Assembly (NCBI GenBank): GCA_016650435.1
Contig: JAENVT010000050.1
Location: forward strand, 1-11,422
Direction: 5' to 3'
DNA: 11,422 bases
DNA from: Ilumatobacteraceae bacterium
Lineage (GTDB): Bacteria > Actinomycetota > Acidimicrobiia > Acidimicrobiales > Ilumatobacteraceae
A model generated the notes under the pieces. The model searched no databases. It was not told the DNA's origin and was given only the letters and a program-made list of their open reading frames with translations. Of this stretch, positions 1-6,845 are shown in pieces; the first letter of the stretch is position 1, and each line of letters starts with the position of its first letter. A program made the position numbers and the translations under genes.

Positions 1-138
1 CCGCTCGTTCACACAAGTCAGGCAGTCGGGGCAATGCGCCATTGGTTGATCGACGTGTTCGCGCCGCCCCGGCGCGACTTCTCAGAACGTCCCGGCTGGG
101 TTCTGAACGCCGACGACTATCCGCTGCCAGCGAGCTAG
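1..138 (+). CDS. Cupin-domain protein, C-terminal fragment (5' end outside window)
   Basis: The reading frame is open from the first base and ends at TAG 136-138, giving the last 45 residues of a protein that starts upstream. The tail contains WLIDVFAPPRRDF, which resembles the final beta-strand and 'DVFSPPREDF' signature I associate with small cupin proteins of the pectin-degradation/KdgF-like type. That motif and the short remaining tail are the only evidence. No metal ligands are visible, because these lie in the missing part. The next gene is on the opposite strand and converges on this one. The substrate cannot be inferred. Confidence 0.6.
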   Translation, partial: PLVHTSQAVGAMRHWLIDVFAPPRRDFSERPGWVLNADDYPLPAS

Positions 139-273
139 CGACTGAGACCAGCAGCCGGTCAACGAACAGCTTCGGACGAACCGGGCAGCCCCGGAAGGCT
201 ACGTAGCGAAAAGGGTCTGCCCAATTCCTCGGTAGCTAGCGCCGAGCTACAGATATGGCGCGTCAGACGATGG

Positions 274-986
274 TCAACACGGACCGGGCAACGGCAGGGT
301 TACGCGTGTTTCGTCTCCGCTTCCATCGCTTTGGACCTTGATCTCGACGCATGCTCCTGACGCAAGCAGAATCCCGCCGAAGTAGCCGGTGAGATCGGTG
401 TCGCAACGAGACACCGTGACGCTCTTGGTCGCGTTGCGGATCATGTCTGCGTCGGATATCGGCGACTGCCAGGTCTCCGAATCGACGTAGTAAAGGGAGG
501 CGTCGGTCGGTGAGATCAACGTCATTCGCGTCGTGGATGACGCCGACGTTGAAACGTAGAGAAAGACTTTCTCGAAGAAGAGCCGTGTTGCACCGTTGGA
601 GACGGGCTCGGGGCTGGAGGGTCGTGCGTGAACCGGCTCCACGCCGCTAAATGCCAGTCCCCGTCGACGTCGAGCGCGATGATTGTTCCCCAACCCGGGC
701 GGCCATCGGCATAGTTGTGCGTGCCGTCGATGCCGTCGAAGATCCACTGACGGTTGGACGAGCCCGGCTGCTCCCCAACCTCCTCGCCGAGCACAGCATC
801 GGTGCCCTTGGCGCGAACGAGAGCGAGCATCGCCTCTTCGACTGCACGATCGACTTCGGACACCGGGGTGCCGTCGACCTTCGTGGTCGTTCGCAATGCC
901 TCCGACCGAAAGTGCTGCCGTGACACCGCGTCGGCCGCGTCAGCTAGCCGGTGAAGAAACGTGACGTCATCGTCGGCGAGCATCAT
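274..986 (-). pseudogene. Decayed HisN/inositol-monophosphatase-family phosphatase
   Basis: The N-terminal ~115 residues (986 down to about 640) are a good FIG-superfamily phosphatase of the histidinol-phosphatase/IMPase type. They contain TPVSEVDRAVE (residues 40-50), the metal-binding LGEEVGE (66-72) and WIFDGIDGTHNYADGRPGWG (81-100), a variant of the DPIDGT motif with Gly for Pro. After DGDWHLA the frame loses all family resemblance. The -1 or +1 shifted frame then appears to resume it: LTGYFGGILLASGACVEI matches the region of mycobacterial HisN before its C-terminal WD motif. That frame stops at 274-276, and I find no WD catalytic motif in any minus frame nearby. I read this as a frameshifted, C-terminally degraded gene. 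A sequencing error or a strongly diverged short protein are alternatives. The intact paralogue-type gene at 5492-6235 could make this copy dispensable, although substrates may differ. Confidence 0.6.
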
Positions 987-1030
987 CTCAGCTTTGCAGA
1001 AGCCTCGGCATCGCGCTCACGCGGTCGGGC

Positions 1031-1036
1031 TACGGT
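1031..1036 (+). promoter_or_regulatory. Candidate -10 box of a leaderless promoter
   Basis: TACGGT fits the actinobacterial TANNNT -10 pattern and ends 6 nt before ATG 1043, so transcription would start at or near the A of the start codon. No convincing -35 is visible. The same geometry recurs at 6834-6839. Confidence 0.35.
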
Positions 1037-1042
1037 GGCGCC

Positions 1043-1915
1043 ATGAAAATCGGGATGTACTCGATGAACTTCGGCACCTGCGCCGACCCTGACGTCTCGG
1101 TAGCGGTCGCGCAATACGCCGAAGCCGCGGGATTCGAATCGGTGTGGACCGGTGAGCACGTGGTGCTTCCAACCCACCCGCCCGAATGGTTCACGATGCC
1201 CCACACGCTTCCGTTCCTCGACGCGATCGTGGCCATGACGCTGCTTGCCGCGAACACGACGAAGTTGAAGATCGGAAGCGGAATCCTCGAACTTCCGCTC
1301 CACCACCCTCTCCTGCTCGCCAAGCAGTTCGCCAGCATCGACCGCATCTCCCACGGCCGCTTGATCGTGGGGGTCGGCGTGGGCTATCTCGAGCCCGAGT
1401 TCAAAGCAATGGGTGTCGAGATGTCGGATCGTGCGGAACGCATGGACGAGTTCATCGGCGCGATGCGCGCGCTGTGGTCGATGGACGAGCCCGAGTTCCA
1501 CGGTCGCCACGTCGACTTCGAAGGCATCGATGCGCACCCACGTCCGACTAATCCCGCGGGCCCTCCGGTGATCATCGGTGGACTCAGCGGCCTTGCCCGA
1601 CGCCGTGCCATCCGCGCGGGGCAAGGTTGGTTCGCGTACGACACAACCGTCGACTGGACCCGCAACATCCTCGATGTCATCGCCAAGGAGACCGCAGAGA
1701 TCGGCCGTGCCGCGGAGCTCGGTCCACTCGAGTTGACGATCATCCCTGCCGGCCCGTTCGACCGATCGATCGCCGATCAGTACGCAGAGCTCGGTGTCGA
1801 CCGGGTCGTGCTTCTGCCGCGACCCGATGCGCCGACCGACGTACCGCACACGCCCGTTCCGTTCGACGAGATCCGTCGAACGATCGACACGATCTCTGCC
1901 GAGCTCGACCTCTGA
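1043..1915 (+). CDS. LLM-class F420-dependent oxidoreductase
   Basis: A 290-residue luciferase-like TIM-barrel protein of normal family length. The visible signatures are MKIGMYSMNF at the N-terminus (beta 1), GFESVWTGEHV (30-40), the conserved block HPLLLAKQFASIDRISHGR (88-106) followed by GVGVGY (110-115), and PPVIIGG (174-180), which contributes to the cofactor pocket. Members use coenzyme F420 (sometimes FMN) for hydride transfer to varied substrates in the cytoplasm. The layout resembles the Rv2161c-type subfamily, but the substrate is unknown. The ATG start is supported by conserved family N-termini. TACGGT at 1031-1036 lies 6 nt upstream and fits a -10 box for a leaderless transcript; GGTGG at 1034-1038 is a weak ribosome-site alternative. 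The gene diverges from the broken phosphatase at 986 and is followed 103 nt later by a MetE-like gene. Confidence 0.88.
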   Translation: MKIGMYSMNFGTCADPDVSVAVAQYAEAAGFESVWTGEHVVLPTHPPEWFTMPHTLPFLDAIVAMTLLAANTTKLKIGSGILELPLHHPLLLAKQFASIDRISHGRLIVGVGVGYLEPEFKAMGVEMSDRAERMDEFIGAMRALWSMDEPEFHGRHVDFEGIDAHPRPTNPAGPPVIIGGLSGLARRRAIRAGQGWFAYDTTVDWTRNILDVIAKETAEIGRAAELGPLELTIIPAGPFDRSIADQYAELGVDRVVLLPRPDAPTDVPHTPVPFDEIRRTIDTISAELDL

Positions 1916-2018
1916 GCTGCGACTGGCTCGGCTGAGATGCTCACGATGGAGTGACTGTTAGCGTCCGAGTTCCAGGCCCGATGACAGGGCCGTGCTCGAC
2001 GACATAGGGGGTCATGCC

Positions 2019-3203
2019 GTGAGGCGAAGCACAGACAGGATTCTCACCACGCACGTCGGCGCGTTGCCGGCGCCGCTCGATGTGTGGGCAAAGCACGACG
2101 TATCCGACGAACGGCTACAGGAAGCAGTCGCCGAGGTCTGCGATGCGCAACGCAGCGCCGGTGTCGACTTCATCAATGAGGGCGAGCTGACCAAGGGCGG
2201 TCACTGGACCGAGTATCTCGCCTCTCGGCTCGGCGGGTATGAACCGGCCGGACATCCGGGTGCGCTGGGCGAGTTGTTGCTGTCGAGCACCGATTGGGTG
2301 GAGTTCCGCGATTTCTATCTCGCAGTACTGGGGAACGGCACGCTGTTCGAACAGTCGGGCGCTACACAGCACGTGCCCGAGGGAGCAGAAGAGACGACCC
2401 AGTCGGTGGAGGATTGGGTGGCCGCCGAACCTATCTATTACCGCGGTCAGGCCGCGCTCGAGCGCGAGGTCAACGTCATGAAGGCGTCGCTCGGTGATAC
2501 CCCGGTATCGGATGCGTTCTTGACCACCACCGCGCCGCTGAGCGTGGAACCGGGTCGTGTCAAAGGCATCTACAAGACCGACGAGGAGCACATCTATGCC
2601 ATCGCCGAGGCGATGCAGGTGGAGTACGAAGCGATCGCCGCGGCCGGTTTCCAAGTACAGGTCGACGACGCGTGGCTCGGCGCATTGTGGGATCGCATCG
2701 GCATCCCGATGGGTCTCGATGGATATCGCAAGTACTGCCAGATGCGGTGCGAAGCGCTGAACCACGCGCTGCGCAACATCCCCGAAGAGCAGATCCGCTA
2801 CCACCTCTGCTGGGGAAGTTGGCACGGGCCACACTCGGCCGACCTGCCGTTGCCCGACATCGTCGACATCATGCTGTCGGTGAAAGCGCAGACCTATTCG
2901 ATCGAGGCGGCCAACGTCCGCCACGAGCACGAGGTGGCGTTGTGGGAAGACGTCAAGTTGCCTGATGGCAAGATCCTCGCTCCCGGTGTGGTGACACACT
3001 CGACACCGCTGATCGAGCACCCACAACTCGTCGCCGATCGAATCGAGCGATTCGCCAAATTAGTGGGGCGCGAGAACGTCATCGCCTCCACCGATTGTGG
3101 GCTAGGCCTTCGGCTGCACCCATCTCTGGCATGGGCCAAGCTGAACGTCCTCACCGACGGCGCCAAGTTGGCCAGCGCCGCCTTGTGGAGTGGTCATGGC
3201 TGA
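2019..3203 (+). CDS. Cobalamin-independent methionine synthase-like methyltransferase (MetE C-terminal domain only)
   Basis: A 394-residue protein resembling the catalytic C-terminal barrel of MetE without the N-terminal half (full MetE is about 750 residues). It begins with the family-like DRILTTHVGALPAP. The four zinc ligands of MetE are all identifiable: the HxC pair H262/C264 in YHLCWGSWHG, a Glu at 296 in SIEAAN, and C360 in ASTDCGLGLR (compare PDCGL in MetE). It should be a zinc-dependent enzyme that activates a thiol for methyl or alkyl transfer in the cytoplasm. Stand-alone members of this family act on methyl donors not always known, and epoxyalkane:CoM transferases are relatives. 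I chose GTG 2019 over GTG 1992 because AGGGGG at 2006-2011 sits 7 nt upstream and the family-like N-terminus begins there. Its end overlaps the next small ORF. Confidence 0.85.
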   Translation: MRRSTDRILTTHVGALPAPLDVWAKHDVSDERLQEAVAEVCDAQRSAGVDFINEGELTKGGHWTEYLASRLGGYEPAGHPGALGELLLSSTDWVEFRDFYLAVLGNGTLFEQSGATQHVPEGAEETTQSVEDWVAAEPIYYRGQAALEREVNVMKASLGDTPVSDAFLTTTAPLSVEPGRVKGIYKTDEEHIYAIAEAMQVEYEAIAAAGFQVQVDDAWLGALWDRIGIPMGLDGYRKYCQMRCEALNHALRNIPEEQIRYHLCWGSWHGPHSADLPLPDIVDIMLSVKAQTYSIEAANVRHEHEVALWEDVKLPDGKILAPGVVTHSTPLIEHPQLVADRIERFAKLVGRENVIASTDCGLGLRLHPSLAWAKLNVLTDGAKLASAALWSGHG

Positions 3204-3565
3204 CGAACAAGCAATGGCGCGAGTACGGATGTGGTGGACCCCGTCTGGATGCCGACACCCAGATGATGTTCGACAAGCTGTACCGGACCGACCCGGCCAA
3301 TGTGTTGGCTGTGATCTCCGACGGGTCGCTCACGGATCTGAACGGCGCGGCCACGCTCGACGCCGCCTTCACCACTGACCCGCTCGTACCGAACAACGAC
3401 GCCACAGCTGTGCCGGCGATCCGCGTCAAGGACAGACTCGTGGTGGTGGAGCCGGTTGCGCCGGACGCGAAGACGGGCGTCACCGTCCGGTGGACGGAGG
3501 TCAACGAAGGCGCAACCTCGCAGGGCCATGTCTCCAGTGTCGCCTGGCTCGTGGACAACCAGTGA
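3185..3565 (+). CDS. Unknown small protein, probably the 5' part of a frameshifted gene
   Basis: An open frame of 126 residues if GTG 3185 is the start. That start lies inside the 3' end of the MetE-like gene and lacks a ribosome site. ATG 3263 is an alternative and would give about 100 residues. The segment FDKLYRTDPANVLAVISDG (from the second Met of the 3263/3266 pair), followed by alternating hydrophobic strands and ending SSVAWLVDNQ, looks like an alpha-plus-beta, NTF2-like actinobacterial lipoprotein domain whose usual end is 'dGqWkv'. Here the frame stops right after DNQ, and the next codons in the shifted frame continue with IEPVQEA. No signal peptide or membrane segment is visible. 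I recognise no family with confidence. The overlap and missing N-terminus suggest a truncated or frameshifted gene rather than a normal one. Confidence 0.45.
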   Translation: MEWSWLTNKQWREYGCGGPRLDADTQMMFDKLYRTDPANVLAVISDGSLTDLNGAATLDAAFTTDPLVPNNDATAVPAIRVKDRLVVVEPVAPDAKTGVTVRWTEVNEGATSQGHVSSVAWLVDNQ

Positions 3566-3876
3566 TCGAACCGGTCCAAGAGGCCATCGCCGGCCCGATG
3601 CAGCAAGGCGAAGAGGCCGAGCGCAGCGCAGCGCAACGCTCGTCGGTGTTGTGGCCGGTCCAGGACGACCAGGCGTCCATCAACGTCGTCCGGCGAGCAC
3701 AGGAACTCGAGAAACTCGACCTCACCAACTACGCGTCCACACGGGCGGCCTGGGAGCGAGAGCTCTACTCCGCCGCCGACGCGCTGAGCACCGCGGCCGG
3801 TGATCCCTCCGCCGGCGGCCAAGGCGCGCACGAAGCCGTGACGAAGCTCGGCACCGGTTCCTTCGGGTTGTACTGA
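3562..3876 (+). CDS. Unknown small protein, overlapping the preceding ORF (GTGA)
   Basis: GTG 3562-3564 overlaps the TGA stop (3563-3565) of the preceding ORF, so it could be translationally coupled; it encodes 104 residues. The sequence is mostly helical and charged (QQGEEAERSAAQRS, RRAQELEKLDL, RAAWERELYSAADAL) with no membrane segment, cysteine or recognised motif, and it ends GTGSFGLY. Adding one G after CAG 3560-3562 would fuse it to the upstream frame as ...VDNQW-IEPVQEA, which reads naturally as the end of a beta-strand. The two ORFs may therefore be one gene of about 230 residues broken by a single-base deletion. A genuine coupled pair cannot be excluded. The function is unknown. A 23-bp inverted repeat begins 24 nt past the stop. 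Confidence 0.5.
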   Translation: MIEPVQEAIAGPMQQGEEAERSAAQRSSVLWPVQDDQASINVVRRAQELEKLDLTNYASTRAAWERELYSAADALSTAAGDPSAGGQGAHEAVTKLGTGSFGLY

Positions 3877-3899
3877 AGTCGGCCAATTGCCCGGTCGCA

Positions 3900-3922
3900 G
3901 ATGTTCGCCAGAGGTGAACATC
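3900..3922. promoter_or_regulatory. 23-bp near-perfect inverted repeat upstream of the LigM-like gene (operator or hairpin)
   Basis: The left arm GATGTTCGCC (3900-3909) and right arm GGTGAACATC (3913-3922) are separated by AGA. The arms match at 9 of 10 positions and the exception is a G-U pair in RNA. It lies between the unknown ORFs and the LigM-like gene, whose start is 78 nt downstream. No T-run follows, so a regulator-binding site is more likely than an intrinsic terminator. Confidence 0.5.
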
Positions 3923-3950
3923 GACACCGTGGCGCAAGCCGGTGATCTCG

Positions 3951-3956
3951 TATCGT
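3951..3956 (+). promoter_or_regulatory. Candidate -10 box for the LigM-like gene
   Basis: TATCGT matches TANNNT and would start transcription around 3963, giving a leader of about 35 nt that contains the AAAGGAG ribosome site at 3988-3994. The inverted repeat at 3900-3922 sits just upstream, where an activator or repressor could act. No good -35 hexamer is seen at 16-18 nt. Confidence 0.3.
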
Positions 3957-3999
3957 GCACTCGCCGCCCGAGCAGAGATCGAAACCTAAAGGAGACGAC

Positions 4000-5391
4000 G
4001 TGACCGCCCAGACACGGACCCGAACGCTGCAGGATGTCGTAGACTCCGTTCCCAGCCTCGTCGACTACCTGTACAGCAACCGCAAGGGATCGGTCGTCAA
4101 GGACGCTGTGCTGCGCCAGCCTCCCGAGTTCGTCGCTCCGGAATTCACGACGTGGCGTGACGAGCAACGGGCGTGGCGCGAGGGAATTGCGTTCTACGAC
4201 CAGTCGTTCCACATGACGACGACCTACGTGCGCGGCCCAGACGCCCAGCGGCTCCTGTCCAGCCTGGCTGTGAACAGTTTCGAGACCTTCGGTGTCGGTC
4301 GCTCCCGACACCTCGTCGTCTGCAGTCCCGACGGCTACCTCGTGGGCGACGGGGTCCTCTACAGCGTCGCCCCCGAGGAGTTAGTGCTGGTGGGTCGGGC
4401 GGCCGGCCACAACTGGTTGCGATTCTCCGCCGAGACCGGCGGTTGGGATGTGTCCATCGAGGCCGACGAGATCTTCTCCAACAATCCCGCTGGCCGGCGC
4501 ACCGTGTACCGGTATCAAGTGGAAGGGCCTCACGCGCCGGCCCTCATCGAACAGCTCACCGGTGCTCCTCTGCCCGAGGCGCCATGGTCGCAGATCTTTC
4601 CTGTCTCCATCGCCGGCCGTCAGGTCTGGGCCCAGCGGCACACGATGGCCGGCAACCCGGGGTGCGAGTTCTTCGGGCCCTGGGATGAGGGCCCCGCGGT
4701 CAAGGAGGCGATCCTGACGGCTGGAGCCGCATTCGAACTGCGCCGCGTCGGGTCGCTCGCATACTTCACGAACGCTCTGGAGCTGGGCTGGATCCCGCGG
4801 CCAGTGCCGGCCATCTTCACCGGCGACGAGCTCCGCCCCTTCCGTGAGTGGCTGCCGTCGACCAGCGAAGAGGCAACCTGGGCTCTCGGCGGCAGCTACA
4901 ACGCACCCGACATTCAGGATTACTACTTCACACCGTGGGAGCTCGGTTACGGCAATGTGGTCAAGTTCGACCACGATTTCGTCGGGCGAGAAGCGCTCGA
5001 ACGGTCGGCGGGCAACGATCATCGGCGGAAGGTGACGCTCGTGTGGGATCCCGCGGACGTTGCTCGAGTCGTCGAGTCGTACATGCGGCCCGAGGAAGTC
5101 CCGGGGCTCTACATCGAGTTCCCGCGGGCAACGTATGCGACATGGCAGTACGACGCGGTCCACGACCACCAGGGACGAACGATCGGGGCCTCGACCTACA
5201 CCGGCTTCATTTGGAACGAGCGGGCGATGCTCTCACTCGCAGTCGTCGAGCCCGAGTACGCCGAGCCAGGGACACGCGTGTCGGTCATCTGGGGCGAACC
5301 CGATGGTGGCGCCAAGAGCCCCTGGTTGGAGCCCCACCGCCAGATGGAGATCCGCGCCACGGTCGCCCCAGCTCCGATCGGGAAGAGATAG
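4000..5391 (+). CDS. LigM-type tetrahydrofolate-dependent O-demethylase / aminomethyltransferase family
   Basis: A 463-residue GcvT-fold protein that closely resembles LigM (vanillate/3-O-methylgallate O-demethylase of Sphingobium, about 470 residues). Blocks I can match from memory include YDQSFHM (66-72), LVGRAAGHNW (130-139), LELGWIPRPVPAIFTGDELR (260-279), REWLPS (282-287), ALGGSY (295-300) and GYGNVVKFDHDFVGREALE (316-334). H71, R133 and Y255 line up with LigM residues H60, R122 and Y247, reported as functionally important. These enzymes pass a methyl group from a methoxy-aromatic to tetrahydrofolate in the cytoplasm, giving 5-methyl-THF. The actual substrate is unknown; DMSP- or glycine-type demethylation is less likely given length and motif match. 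GTG 4000 is preferred because AAAGGAG (3988-3994) ends 5 nt upstream; an in-frame GTG at 3955 lacks such a site. The gene converges on tRNA-Val. Confidence 0.85.
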   Translation: MTAQTRTRTLQDVVDSVPSLVDYLYSNRKGSVVKDAVLRQPPEFVAPEFTTWRDEQRAWREGIAFYDQSFHMTTTYVRGPDAQRLLSSLAVNSFETFGVGRSRHLVVCSPDGYLVGDGVLYSVAPEELVLVGRAAGHNWLRFSAETGGWDVSIEADEIFSNNPAGRRTVYRYQVEGPHAPALIEQLTGAPLPEAPWSQIFPVSIAGRQVWAQRHTMAGNPGCEFFGPWDEGPAVKEAILTAGAAFELRRVGSLAYFTNALELGWIPRPVPAIFTGDELRPFREWLPSTSEEATWALGGSYNAPDIQDYYFTPWELGYGNVVKFDHDFVGREALERSAGNDHRRKVTLVWDPADVARVVESYMRPEEVPGLYIEFPRATYATWQYDAVHDHQGRTIGASTYTGFIWNERAMLSLAVVEPEYAEPGTRVSVIWGEPDGGAKSPWLEPHRQMEIRATVAPAPIGKR

Positions 5392-5402
5392 CAGCAAGAA
5401 CG

Positions 5403-5476
5403 TGGGCGCAGAGGGTCTCGAACCCCCGACACCCGGCTTGTAAAGCCGGTGCTCTAACCAACTGAGCTATGCGCCC
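5403..5476 (-). tRNA. tRNA-Val (anticodon UAC)
   Basis: The reverse complement folds as a 74-nt tRNA. The 7-bp acceptor stem is GGGCGCA/TGCGCCC (5470-5476 with 5404-5410) and the discriminator is A at 5403. The D arm contains AGCTCAGTTGGTTAGAGC. The anticodon stem is CCGGC/GCCGG with loop TTTACAA, so the anticodon is TAC and reads GUA. The T loop is GGTTCGAGACC. CCA is not encoded. It lies 15 nt downstream of the IMPase-family stop on the same strand, so co-transcription is possible, and 11 nt from the convergent LigM-like stop. Confidence 0.95.
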
Positions 5477-5491
5477 GCCGAAGCGGAGCCG

Positions 5492-6235
5492 TCAGCCTAC
5501 TCGCAGCCGGGCGGAGAGCAGATGGGCAGTCAGTTCCGGCGTGGCGGCGGCGACCGGGGTGCGGCGTTCAGGGTGATCGAGGTGGAACATCGGTCGCTCG
5601 AAGGCATCGACGACCTCGATGCCCGCCTCGCGGCAAACCAGCCATCCACCGAGGTAGTCCCAAACGCCGTGCTGGTCGCTCCCGAAGTCGACGTAGCCAT
5701 CGACTGCACCGTCGGCCAGCGCGCACAGGTCGAGCGCGCACGCGCCGAGCGCGCGGAACTGCGCCCAACCGACATCGCGTGGAGGAACGGCCGACACGAT
5801 CACGATCGCCTCCGACAGTTCAGTGCAGCCCGAGGGTTGAAGGCGACGTTCACCACACCACGCTCCCCCGCCACGTTCGGCCGAGTAACGCACGCCCGTG
5901 GCCTGGTTGACGACAAGTGCGACTGCCGGGCCGTCGGGGTCGACAAAGCACAGCGATGTGGCAAACCACGGAATGCCACGACTGGCATTGGTCGACCCGT
6001 CGATCGGATCGATGACGACCACCTCGCTACTGCTGCCCGGATCGAAGCCACTCTCTTCCGACAACACTCCGACGCCAGCACGACGCAACAGAGTGAGTGC
6101 GGCTTCGTCGGCAACGAGATCCAGCGAGTACTGCCCGTCGCGTTCACCCGACGGTCCCCAGTCGGTGACCGTTCGCATCGCTGTGGCGACTGCGTCGGCG
6201 ATGTCGTGCAACAAGCCCAGACGGTCGGTGATCAT
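5492..6235 (-). CDS. Inositol monophosphatase family protein
   Basis: A 247-residue member of the Mg2+-dependent, Li+-sensitive FIG phosphatase superfamily, close to the usual 250-270. All core motifs are present: VLSEESG (58-63, metal-binding Glu), VIDPIDGSTNASRG (74-87, the DPxDGT/S signature), the GGGAW turn (122-126) and GVWDYLGG (190-197, the C-terminal WD motif). It should hydrolyse a small phosphomonoester such as inositol-1-phosphate, histidinol phosphate or a sugar phosphate in the cytoplasm. The sequence does not discriminate between these. The ATG follows GAGGAGGA directly, too close for ideal Shine-Dalgarno spacing, and a TACCGT -10-like box lies 8 nt upstream, so a leaderless or near-leaderless start is likely. 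It is divergent from the unknown gene at 6250 and lies upstream of tRNA-Val. Confidence 0.9.
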   Translation of the reverse strand: MITDRLGLLHDIADAVATAMRTVTDWGPSGERDGQYSLDLVADEAALTLLRRAGVGVLSEESGFDPGSSSEVVVIDPIDGSTNASRGIPWFATSLCFVDPDGPAVALVVNQATGVRYSAERGGGAWCGERRLQPSGCTELSEAIVIVSAVPPRDVGWAQFRALGACALDLCALADGAVDGYVDFGSDQHGVWDYLGGWLVCREAGIEVVDAFERPMFHLDHPERRTPVAAATPELTAHLLSARLRVG

Positions 6236-6243
6236 TCCTCCTC

Positions 6244-6253
6244 ACGGTAGTGT
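6244..6253. promoter_or_regulatory. Overlapping divergent -10 boxes
   Basis: On the minus strand TACCGT (6249-6244) lies 8 nt before the IMPase-family ATG. On the plus strand TAGTGT (6248-6253) lies 8 nt before an in-frame GTG at 6262. The two boxes share bases 6248-6249, so polymerase could occupy only one at a time. This assignment rests on pattern and spacing only. Confidence 0.35.
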
Positions 6254-6831
6254 CGCGATTCGTGGCAGTCATCGATGTGGCCGGATTCGTCGCAGAGTTG
6301 AAGAGCCACGCGGTCGATCACGGATTCCACGTGCACGACGAGCGCCATTTCGTCGAGACGTACTCGCTGCGCCAACTGTGGGAAGTCGATCTGCATCCAG
6401 AGGAAGCGTGCAACGGGCCGATCGATCTCCACCTGTCACTCGAGGTCGACCCTCGCGCTCTGCTTGGCTTCGAAGACGAGGTCGTCAAGCAGGATGATCC
6501 CGACGCAGATCCTCCTCGCGGATTTACGTTTCCGCTGTTGTTCACATGGACGTTGCCCCCACTGCCGGAGCCACCCGACCTGTTGGTGTTGGCCACCGAG
6601 ATCGCCGGCGTTGGTGGGCTCGAACTCCCGGTCGAGGTGTCGGCGACCGACTCCTTCGCCAGCGTCACGGACGCGCCAGAGCGCAGCTTGGCGATGGTCG
6701 CGCGCATCGCCGTTGATCTCGCCGACGTGTTGCTCGGCGAGGAAACTCCATTCTGCGAAACACTCGACCGGTGCAAGGAAGTCAGCCTCTTCTTGCTCGA
6801 CCAGGCTCCGGGATGGTTGGCCGAGTCGTGA
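6250..6831 (+). CDS. Unknown protein, about 190 residues
   Basis: An intact open frame of 193 residues from GTG 6250, or 189 from GTG 6262. The second fits better if the TAGTGT box at 6248-6253 drives a leaderless transcript. No family is recognised. The protein is soluble-looking and acidic, with an N-terminal segment VIDVAGFVAELKSHAVDHGF, a middle acidic and proline-rich stretch (VKQDDPDADPPRG, then LPPLPEPPDL at about 117-126), and a helical end with two cysteines (ETPFCETLDRCKEVS). There is no signal peptide or convincing membrane span. It diverges from the IMPase-family gene by 14 bp and is followed 14 nt later by the small acidic protein. Codon use matches its neighbours (G/C at third positions), which supports it as a real gene. 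Confidence 0.7.
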   Translation: MSRFVAVIDVAGFVAELKSHAVDHGFHVHDERHFVETYSLRQLWEVDLHPEEACNGPIDLHLSLEVDPRALLGFEDEVVKQDDPDADPPRGFTFPLLFTWTLPPLPEPPDLLVLATEIAGVGGLELPVEVSATDSFASVTDAPERSLAMVARIAVDLADVLLGEETPFCETLDRCKEVSLFLLDQAPGWLAES

Positions 6832-6833
6832 AC

Positions 6834-6839
6834 TAGGGT
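6834..6839 (+). promoter_or_regulatory. Candidate -10 box of a leaderless promoter
   Basis: TAGGGT ends 6 nt before ATG 6846, the same geometry as TACGGT before ATG 1043. If used, the downstream three-gene unit has its own promoter inside the 14-nt gap. No ribosome site is visible before ATG 6846, which fits a leaderless start. Confidence 0.35.
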
Positions 6840-6845
6840 GCGCAC

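Noticed and set aside
139..273. Gap between the cupin fragment and the broken phosphatase, searched for a terminator or small gene
   Set aside because: Only a 5-bp CTCGG/CCGAG stem without a T-run; no supported feature.
983..1849. Long minus-strand open frame opposite the LLM oxidoreductase
   Set aside because: It is antisense to a gene with clear family motifs, its translation is Arg/His/Asp-rich with no motif, and long shadow frames are expected at high GC.
1975..1991. Hairpin GGCCC-N7-GGGCC before the MetE-like gene, considered as terminator or riboswitch part
   Set aside because: Five-bp stem without a T-run, and the gap is too short for a known one-carbon or SAM riboswitch.
2115..3026. 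303-codon minus-strand frame opposite the MetE-like gene
   Set aside because: Shadow of a gene with all zinc ligands visible; no recognisable protein features.
3151..4311. 386-codon minus-strand frame
   Set aside because: It spans the small ORFs and the start of the LigM-like gene on the opposite strand; low-complexity Arg/Gly/Ser translation with no motif.
4381..5169. 262-codon minus-strand frame opposite the LigM-like gene
   Set aside because: Antisense shadow of a strongly conserved protein.
5403..5476. tRNA-Val as an integration site of a mobile island
   Set aside because: No integrase, no repeated tRNA 3' end and no mobile genes were seen in the window.
5522..6250. 242-codon plus-strand frame opposite the IMPase-family gene
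   Set aside because: The minus frame carries all phosphatase motifs; the plus frame shows none.
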